Origin: DASYTH01 sp035762905
Lineage (GTDB): Bacteria; Actinomycetota; Actinomycetes; Mycobacteriales; Pseudonocardiaceae
DNA length: 64,000 nucleotides
Assembly (NCBI RefSeq): GCF_035762905.1
Contig: NZ_DASUCC010000099.1
Coordinates: 1 to 64,000, forward strand
Direction of reading: 5' to 3'
A model generated the notes under the pieces. That model was not told the DNA's origin and searched no databases. It saw only the letters and a list, made by a program, of their open reading frames with translations. A program made the position numbers and the translations under genes. This document shows, in pieces, positions 58,469 through 64,000 of this stretch; the stretch's first letter is position 1; each line of letters opens with the position of its first letter.

Positions 58469-59371
58469 GTGATCGCCACCACCCACCGTGGGGGTCAGAT
58501 TGGCAACGACAGCCATGACGGCCCCCACGGCCGTTCCGGTCCGGTCCTGCTCCGCGCGGCCGGCGCCATCGCGGTCACCGTCGTGTTCGCCGCACCCGTG
58601 CTGCTCCTGGTGTCCGGGTCGCTCCGACCGCCCGGCCTGCCGCCGCTGCCACGCCCGGAGCTGATCCCGGACACCGTCTCGCTCGACTCCTACCGCCGAG
58701 CGATCGAGCTCGGCGATCTCACCCGGGCGACGGCCAACTCGGCGCTCGTGGCAACGCTCACCACGATCGGCAGCGTGCTCGTCGCGTCGCTGGCCGGTTT
58801 CGCGCTCGCCCGGCTGAAGCCCGCCCACGCCCGGCCGCTGCTGGCCGCGTCGGTCGTCGCGCTGATGGTGCCGCCGCTGGTGTTGCTGGTCCCCCGGTTC
58901 GCGGTCTTTCGCGCGCTCGGGCTGACCGACACGCTCGTGCCGCTGATCGCGCCGGCGTTGCTGGCGACCTCGCCGCTGTATGTCCTGGCGTACTACGTGG
59001 CGTTCCGGCGGGTGTCACCGGACCTCTACGACGCCTGCCGGCTGGTCGACCTGTCCTCGCTGGCCACCTGGTGGCGGGTCGGGCTGCCGCTGGTTCGCCC
59101 GTTCACCGCGGCCGTGGCCGCGCTCTGCTTCATCACCAGCTGGACCAACCTCTTCGACCCGCTCGTGTACATCTACCGGCGCGACCTCTACACCGTGCCG
59201 CTGACGCTGCGCTCGCTCGCCACGCTGGACCCGGTGAACTACCCGGTGTTCCTGGCCGGCGCGGTGCTGGTCACCCTCCCGGTGATCGCAGCGTTCCTGG
59301 TCGTGCAGCCGGTGCTCGTGGGGCAAAGAGCCGACCGACGAGGGAGTGATACCACATGGTTCGTGCGCTGA
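58469..59371 (+). CDS. Sugar ABC transporter permease, MalG-like
   Basis: A 300-residue permease with six hydrophobic helices. The N-terminal helix is GAIAVTVVFAAPVLLLVSGS, followed by the periplasmic strand LDSYRRAIELGD and the helix NSALVATLTTIGSVLVASLA. The EAA loop reads DLYDACRLVDLSSLATWWRV with GLPLVRP, a slightly divergent form. The GTG (58469) has GGAGGGGAG upstream. The 3' end overlaps the binding-protein gene by 16 bp. Permease-first order is less usual for this transporter class. Confidence 0.88.
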   Translation: MIATTHRGGQIGNDSHDGPHGRSGPVLLRAAGAIAVTVVFAAPVLLLVSGSLRPPGLPPLPRPELIPDTVSLDSYRRAIELGDLTRATANSALVATLTTIGSVLVASLAGFALARLKPAHARPLLAASVVALMVPPLVLLVPRFAVFRALGLTDTLVPLIAPALLATSPLYVLAYYVAFRRVSPDLYDACRLVDLSSLATWWRVGLPLVRPFTAAVAALCFITSWTNLFDPLVYIYRRDLYTVPLTLRSLATLDPVNYPVFLAGAVLVTLPVIAAFLVVQPVLVGQRADRRGSDTTWFVR

Positions 59372-60678
59372 GCGTGCTCGCCGCGACGCTCGTGTTGATC
59401 TTCAACGCGGCGTGTTCCGCCGCACCGGCCGGACCGTCCGCCGATCCGATCCAGCTACTGCTGTTCGGCGACCCCGAGGAACTCGCCGCGTACCGCACCC
59501 TGCTCGACGCCTACCACACGCAGTCCGGGGGCAGCCGGGTCGAGCTGATCGAGGCGAGCGACCGCGCGGACCTCATCGCGCGCCTGTCCACATCGATCGC
59601 CGGTGGCAAACCGCCGGACGTGTTCCTGATCAACTACCGCTACTACGGGCAGTTCGCCGCGAAGAACGCGATCGCACCGCTCGACAGGCGGCTCGGCACC
59701 GGGACGGGACAGCTCGATGCCGACGCGCTCTACCCCGAAGCGCGGGAAGCGTTCCGATGGCAGGGCAAGCAGCTGTGCCTGCCGCAGAACGTGTCGAGCC
59801 TCGTCGTGTACTACAACCGGGCGCTGTTCAAGAAGTTCGGCGTGCCGGAGCCGAAGCCGGGCTGGACGTGGACCGATCTGATCACCACCGCGCAGGCGAT
59901 GACCCGCGACGCGCGCGGCGTGCCGATCAAAGCTGGTGAGACCGACGCCGCGTCTCCCGTCGCGACCTGGGGGCTGGGCGTGGAGCCGACGCTCATCCGG
60001 ATCGCGCCGTTCGTGTGGTCGGCCGGCGGTGAGATCGTCGACGATCCGGACACGCCGAGCCGGTTGGCCTTCGACAACCCGGTGGCCCGCGAGACGCTGC
60101 GGCAGTTCCTCGACCTGCGGGGCGCCTACGGCGTGGTGCCCACCGACCAGCAGGTCGAAGCGCAGGACGACGAGTCCCGGTTCACCAACGGCGGGCTCGC
60201 CATGCTGCTCTCGTCGCGCCGGCTGACGACGACGCTGCGGGCGGTCGACAACCTCGACTGGGACGTCGCGCCGCTGCCGGTGCACAAGGAGCCGGCCGGG
60301 ATCCTGCACTCCGACGCCTACTGCATCACCAGCGCCTCCGGCCGACAGGACGCCGCGTGGGAGTTCGTCCGGTTCGCGCTCGGGCCGGACGGTCAGCGCG
60401 TCCTCGCCCGCACGGGACGAACGGTGCCGTCGAACATCGAGGTGTCCCGCTCGGCCGAATTCCTCGACCCGACCAAACCCCCACGTAACGCCCAGGTGTT
60501 CCTCGACGCCATCGGCACGATCCGGCACACGCCAACGATCTCGACCTGGCCCGAGATCGAGGACGTGACCAACGGGATCCTCGAAAACGGGCTGTACCGC
60601 GGTGACCGCCTCGACGACGTGATCGCCGCGCTCGACGAGCAGACTCGACCGCTCTTCGCGAGGGCCGAGTCCTCGTGA
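59356..60678 (+). CDS. Sugar ABC transporter substrate-binding lipoprotein
   Basis: A 440-residue family 1 extracellular binding protein. The lipoprotein signal ends in FNAACSAAP (Cys20 as lipobox cysteine). IQLLLFGDPEELAAYRTLLD, KPPDVFLINYRYYGQFAAKN and QNVSSLVVYYNRALFKKFGV are typical first-lobe features. WGLGVEPTLIRIAPFVWSAG GE belongs to the second lobe. It delivers an unknown sugar to the flanking permeases. It overlaps the preceding permease (16 bp) and the ATPase gene (4 bp). Confidence 0.9.
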   Translation: MVRALSVLAATLVLIFNAACSAAPAGPSADPIQLLLFGDPEELAAYRTLLDAYHTQSGGSRVELIEASDRADLIARLSTSIAGGKPPDVFLINYRYYGQFAAKNAIAPLDRRLGTGTGQLDADALYPEAREAFRWQGKQLCLPQNVSSLVVYYNRALFKKFGVPEPKPGWTWTDLITTAQAMTRDARGVPIKAGETDAASPVATWGLGVEPTLIRIAPFVWSAGGEIVDDPDTPSRLAFDNPVARETLRQFLDLRGAYGVVPTDQQVEAQDDESRFTNGGLAMLLSSRRLTTTLRAVDNLDWDVAPLPVHKEPAGILHSDAYCITSASGRQDAAWEFVRFALGPDGQRVLARTGRTVPSNIEVSRSAEFLDPTKPPRNAQVFLDAIGTIRHTPTISTWPEIEDVTNGILENGLYRGDRLDDVIAALDEQTRPLFARAESS

Positions 60679-61718
60679 CCCGCGCGGACGGATTGCAGCT
60701 CGTCGAGGTCCGCGCCGGCTACGGCGAGGCCGACGTGCTCACCGACGTCACCCTGACCGTCCCGGCCGGCGTCTACCTGACGGTGCTCGGCCCGTCCGGC
60801 ACCGGCAAGACGACCCTGCTGCGGGTCGTAGCAGGGCTGGAACCGGCCCGCGGCGGGACCGTGTCGATCGGCGGCCGACCGGTCACCGACCTGCGGCCGG
60901 GCCGGCGAAGTGTGGCCATGGTCTTCCAGTCCTACGCCCTGTTCCCACATCTGTCGGTCGCCGACAACATCACGTTCGGGCTGACGGTCACCGATGTGCC
61001 CAAGGCCCGGGCCAGGCAGCGGGCGCGCGAGATTGCCGAGCTCACCGGGTGCACCGCACTGCTCGGCCGCCGTCCCGCCCAGCTGTCCGGCGGGGAGCGG
61101 CAGCGAGTCGCGCTCGCCCGGGCCCTGGTCCGGGAGCCTGCGGTGCTGCTGCTGGACGAACCGCTGTCCAACCTCGACGCCGAGTTGCGCGCCCAGACCC
61201 GCGACGAGCTGCGCACGCTGCACGAGCGGATCGGCGGCACGGTCGTGCACGTCACGCACGACCAGGGCGAGGCGCTCAGCCTGGGCGACCGGGTCGCCGT
61301 GCTGCTCGACGGGCGGGTCGCGCAGACCGGCACCCCCGACGAGCTGTGGCGGCGACCGGCGAACCGGGCAATCGCCCGGTTTCTCGGATCGCCCGCCATG
61401 AACCTGCTCCCCAGCGACCACCCCCTGGTGGGCATCGACGGCACGGCCGGCCGCGAGTACGGCATCCGGCCGGAGGACCTGCTGATCGGCTCGGCACACG
61501 ATCGCGGGGTCCTTGCGATCGTGTACCGCGCCGAGGTGACCGGTGCCGATGCTTACCTGCACCTGCGCGTCGACGGGGTCGCCGGTCCCCCGCTGATCGC
61601 CCGGCATCCGTCCGCGACCCGGCCGGCCGCGGGCGAGCAGGTGCGGGTCTGTCCCGCGCCGGCGGGCTGGCATGTCTTCGAAGCCGCGACCGGCGCCCGC
61701 GTGAACGGCGCGGAATGA
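60675..61718 (+). CDS. Sugar ABC transporter ATPase, MsmK/UgpC-like
   Basis: A 347-residue ABC ATPase. Walker A is GPSGTGKTT (about residues 36-44), the Q-loop VFQSYALFPHLSV, the signature LSGGERQR, Walker B VLLLDEP and the switch His in VVHVTHDQGEALSLGDR. The C-terminal 90 residues form the MalK-type regulatory OB domain (YGIRPEDLLIG). The GTG start overlaps the binding-protein stop (GTGA). Its stop overlaps the next permease start (ATGA). It should drive this transporter and could serve other permeases. Confidence 0.93.
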   Translation: MTRADGLQLVEVRAGYGEADVLTDVTLTVPAGVYLTVLGPSGTGKTTLLRVVAGLEPARGGTVSIGGRPVTDLRPGRRSVAMVFQSYALFPHLSVADNITFGLTVTDVPKARARQRAREIAELTGCTALLGRRPAQLSGGERQRVALARALVREPAVLLLDEPLSNLDAELRAQTRDELRTLHERIGGTVVHVTHDQGEALSLGDRVAVLLDGRVAQTGTPDELWRRPANRAIARFLGSPAMNLLPSDHPLVGIDGTAGREYGIRPEDLLIGSAHDRGVLAIVYRAEVTGADAYLHLRVDGVAGPPLIARHPSATRPAAGEQVRVCPAPAGWHVFEAATGARVNGAE

Positions 61719-62599
61719 AGCCACGCCGCTCGTGGCCGCTGTTATCGCCGTACCTGGTGGGCCTCGTAGGACTGGTCGGCATCCCGACGCTGGTCGTGAT
61801 CGTCCTGGCGTTGACCGAGTTCGACCTCGTGCGCCCGGCCCGCTGGGTCGGCTTCGCGAACTTCACCGCACTGGCCGCCGATCCGGTGTTCCGGACCGCG
61901 CTGCTCAACTCGCTGGTGTTCGCGTTGGTCGCGACCCCGCTGCGGCTGCTGCTCGCCCTGGCGCTGGCGCTCCTGCTGCACCGGCGCGGGCCGGCGACCG
62001 GCGCCGGTCGAACCGCGGCGGTGTTGCCGACCGCGATGCCGGAGGTCGCCTACGGATTGCTGTGGCTCTGGCTCCTCAATCCCGTGTACGGGCCGATCAA
62101 CCTGCTGCTCACGGTCGGCGGCGACCCCGGGCTCACGATCTTCGGACGAACCCCACCGCAGTGGCTCACCGACCCGACCGACGCCCGGGCGGCGATCATC
62201 CTGCTCAGCGTGTTCACGATCGGCGAGTCGTTCGTGGTGCTACTCGCCGCACGCCGCATGCTCCCGGCTCCGGCCTACGAACTGGCCGCGCTGGACGACG
62301 CCACCGGCTGGGACATCTTCCGCCGGGTCACCCTGCCGCTCCTCGCTCCGGTTCTCGTGCTGCTGTTCCTGCGCGACACCCTCATGGGCCTGCAGTTCTC
62401 GTTCATCCCAGCGCTCGTGATCACCGACGGCGGCCCGCCGCCCTACGCCACCACGTACGTGTCGTTGTTCATCTACCGCAACGCCTTCGAGTACCTGCGC
62501 TACGGCTACGCCGCCGCCGCGACAGTCATCATGCTCGGCGTCGCGGCCCTGATCATCGCCATCCAATGGCTGATCATCCGCCACCTCCGGTTGCGCTGA
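61715..62599 (+). CDS. Sugar ABC transporter permease, MalF-like
   Basis: A 294-residue permease with six hydrophobic helices (LLSPYLVGLVGLVGIPTLVV first). The EAA loop YELAALDDATGWDIFRRVTL then PLLAP is canonical and contacts the ATPase. The ATG lies in an ATGA overlap with the ATPase stop, so all four transporter genes are translationally coupled. It is the last gene of the operon. Confidence 0.9.
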   Translation: MKPRRSWPLLSPYLVGLVGLVGIPTLVVIVLALTEFDLVRPARWVGFANFTALAADPVFRTALLNSLVFALVATPLRLLLALALALLLHRRGPATGAGRTAAVLPTAMPEVAYGLLWLWLLNPVYGPINLLLTVGGDPGLTIFGRTPPQWLTDPTDARAAIILLSVFTIGESFVVLLAARRMLPAPAYELAALDDATGWDIFRRVTLPLLAPVLVLLFLRDTLMGLQFSFIPALVITDGGPPPYATTYVSLFIYRNAFEYLRYGYAAAATVIMLGVAALIIAIQWLIIRHLRLR

Positions 62600-62639
62600 C
62601 CCAGCACGGCCCGAGTGGGACCAGAACAGCAGCTATCCC

Positions 62640-63390
62640 GCTGACGAACGAACCTGCACCAGCGTCAAGCGATCGGTCATGTTGGGGCCGTTATGGGTTG
62701 CAGCCAGAAAATCAGGGCAAGTTCGGGGTCTCGTTCGGATGCGAGGCGATCCGGACGCGAGCATGAACCACCGCACCGCGTCCGCCCCGTGCTGGTCCAT
62801 CAGCGTGACGGGCTCGAGCACGTTTCCGAGGCTCTTGCTCATCTTGCGTCAAGCAGCAGGCCGACACAGAGCACGTTCTCGTAGGAGGACCGATCGAATG
62901 CCAGCGTGCCGACGGCCATCAGAGTGTAGAACCAGCCACGGGTCTGGTCGATCGCCTCGCAGATGAACTGTGCCGGATAGCTGGCGGTCAGCTCGTCGCC
63001 GTTGCGATGCGGGGCGCCGATCTGGGCGAAGGGCATGGCACCGGAGTCAAACCACACGTCGAGCACCTCGGGATGTCGGTGAACTGCCCGATGATCGTGC
63101 CGTACTGCCATTGTTCGAAGGTCACCGTCGTGCCCAGGGTGGCGGGGATTCGTGCGTGTGCAGGACCGCGCCGGCGGCATCGGTCAGCTGATGCCAGCCC
63201 TACGGTGCCGCGGGCAGGCGTGGCCCGGGCCGGTCCCGTCTGCGCGGCAGCCATCGAGCGGATAGCCGCCTGTGTGTTTCCAGGCCGCAAGTGCCCGACT
63301 CCGGCACGTATCCCTGAGCCAGCCCGAAGTCATCCAGTTCCACCGCGGCTCGAACTTGGCTGCCGACCTCGCCATCCATCCACCACATAC
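62640..63390 (-). pseudogene. Broken isoleucyl-tRNA synthetase gene copy
   Basis: Minus-strand fragments in shifting frames together resemble the catalytic domain of an isoleucyl-tRNA synthetase of the eukaryote-like IleS2 kind. FEQWQYGTIIGQFTDIP at about 63100 leads into EVLDVWFDSGAMPFAQIGAP. Then come AQFICEAIDQTRGWFYTLMA and VGTLAFDRSSYENVLCVG. After a small frameshift KMSKSLGNVLEP (the KMSKS loop) and MDQHGADAVRWFMLASGSP follow. The N-terminal HIGH half and the anticodon-binding domain are missing. It is a dead extra copy; a functional ileS must lie elsewhere. Confidence 0.8.
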
Positions 63391-63617
63391 CAGTTCGCCA
63401 ACCGGTGATCAGCCCCCGCAGGCACCCTGCCCGGTGCCGCGCGCAGAAACCCCACGCAGGTCATGTCTACATCGGACTCAGAGCGGTCCGGGCAGCGCTT
63501 CGCCCGTTCAGCCTACTTCCTTTGTGTGCGTTTCTCCCACCACGAAACAACCTCTGGCCTGGAGGCGATACGTCGGGTCAGGCGATTCAACGGCTGACGA
63601 CGGATTGGGGTCACATC

Positions 63618-64000
63618 ATGTCGCGCTCGCCCAGACGTGAGTTATCCCTGTTCGCCGCCGGTGGGCTGCTGGCCGCCGGCCTGTCGGTGCTGCCGGTCAC
63701 CACGGCGGATGCGGCGGTCCCGCCCGGGTTCACCGACACGGCGGCCATCACCGGGCTGACGGCCCCCACCGCCGCTGCGTTCGCCTCGGACGGCCGGGTG
63801 TTCGTGGCCGAGAAGAGCGGAATTCTCAAGGTCTTCGACTCGCTGACCGACACCACGCCGACCATCGCCGCCGATTTACGCCCGCAGGTGCACGACTTCT
63901 GGGATCGCGGGCTGCTCGGGTTGGCCGTCGATCCGCAGTTCCCCACCCGGCCCTACGTATACGTGCTCTACAGCTACGACGCGCTGCCCGGCGGCACCCA
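63618..64000 (+). CDS. Secreted PQQ-type glucose/sorbosone dehydrogenase, 5' part
   Basis: The first 127 residues of a gene cut by the window end. The signal peptide is LSLFAAGGLLAAGLSVLPVT with cleavage near ADAA. The mature start GFTDTAAITGLTAPTAAAFA, then DGRVFVAEKSGILKVFDSL and FWDRGLLGLAVDPQFPTRPY, is the first propeller segment of the GSDH family. WDRGLLGLAVDPQF is a strong family mark. Substrate and full length are unknown. The ATG (63618) has GGGG upstream. Confidence 0.85.
   Translation, partial: MSRSPRRELSLFAAGGLLAAGLSVLPVTTADAAVPPGFTDTAAITGLTAPTAAAFASDGRVFVAEKSGILKVFDSLTDTTPTIAADLRPQVHDFWDRGLLGLAVDPQFPTRPYVYVLYSYDALPGGT

Noticed and set aside
1..64000. CRISPR array, rRNA, tRNA or complete insertion sequence
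   Set aside because: No regularly spaced repeats, no rRNA or cloverleaf-like sequence and no intact transposase with terminal repeats were seen on reading. A dedicated tool (tRNAscan-SE, CRISPRCasFinder, ISfinder) would be decisive.

Overview
The window is about 70% GC, with GTG/TTG starts, short intergenic gaps, frequent 4-bp stop/start overlaps and many F420-type, MarR, LuxR, LysR and SARP-free regulatory genes. This fits a filamentous actinomycete. An AftA-like arabinofuranosyltransferase suggests an arabinogalactan wall, as in Pseudonocardiales, but this lineage is an inference. No rRNA, tRNA or CRISPR array was seen.

Layout. 0.4-4.1 kb: a PadR/GyrI-like regulator pair with its operator, then dihydroxy-acid dehydratase and a crotonase whose 3' ends overlap. 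4.4-13.4 kb: a complete carotenoid locus in two divergent arms. The minus arm is crtE-crtI, a LitR/CarH-like MerR regulator and an old-yellow-enzyme-type oxidoreductase. The plus arm is crtB-crtYc-crtYd-acyltransferase-GT2-cytochrome P450. Together these predict a beta-cyclised C40 carotenoid that is hydroxylated, glycosylated and acylated. The 61-bp region between the arms has a leaderless promoter whose spacer carries a 12-bp-period repeat. 13.4-14.4 kb is a graveyard of three broken genes (alpha/beta hydrolase, TetR, GH30-like).

14.4-22.9 kb holds small regulator/enzyme sets: MocR with an EamA exporter, an MBL hydrolase, a LysR gene opposite a cysteine-dioxygenase-like/PPOX/VOC operon, a LuxR regulator, a secreted ricin-type lectin and a secreted EEP nuclease/phosphatase-fold protein. 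22.9-25.8 kb holds what I consider the most unusual locus: an XRE-type HTH fused to a cysteine-rich CCG domain (non-cubane Fe-S type), divergent from an MmgE/PrpD gene. 26-31.8 kb: YnfA, a MerR-controlled double-cysteine protein, MarR with two F420-type enzymes, an ArsR-SRPBCC-DHFR-like operon and a DMT transporter. 32.1-38.7 kb: an orphan PrnB-family protein, an aldo/keto reductase, an uncharacterised actinobacterial protein, a PF04672-type methyltransferase, a small membrane protein and the AftA-like protein.

38.7-47.3 kb is an accessory region. A surface-polysaccharide set (flippase fused to a methyltransferase, two GT2 enzymes, DUF2304, a methyltransferase, a broken HAD gene) lies between relics of a group II intron reverse transcriptase and of a tyrosine recombinase. 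47.5-54.9 kb: an orphan MalF/MalG-like double permease, a membrane-anchored protein, a strong hairpin terminator, a secreted penicillin-acylase-family Ntn hydrolase, an ArsR-type regulator, a secreted beta-propeller protein and a 55-residue poly-Asp lipoprotein. 55.6-62.6 kb: a secreted BNR-repeat protein heading a complete sugar ABC transporter operon. 62.6-64 kb: a broken isoleucyl-tRNA synthetase copy and the start of a secreted glucose/sorbosone-dehydrogenase-type protein cut by the window end.

All assignments are from reading the sequence and remembered family features. No database search or structure prediction was run.
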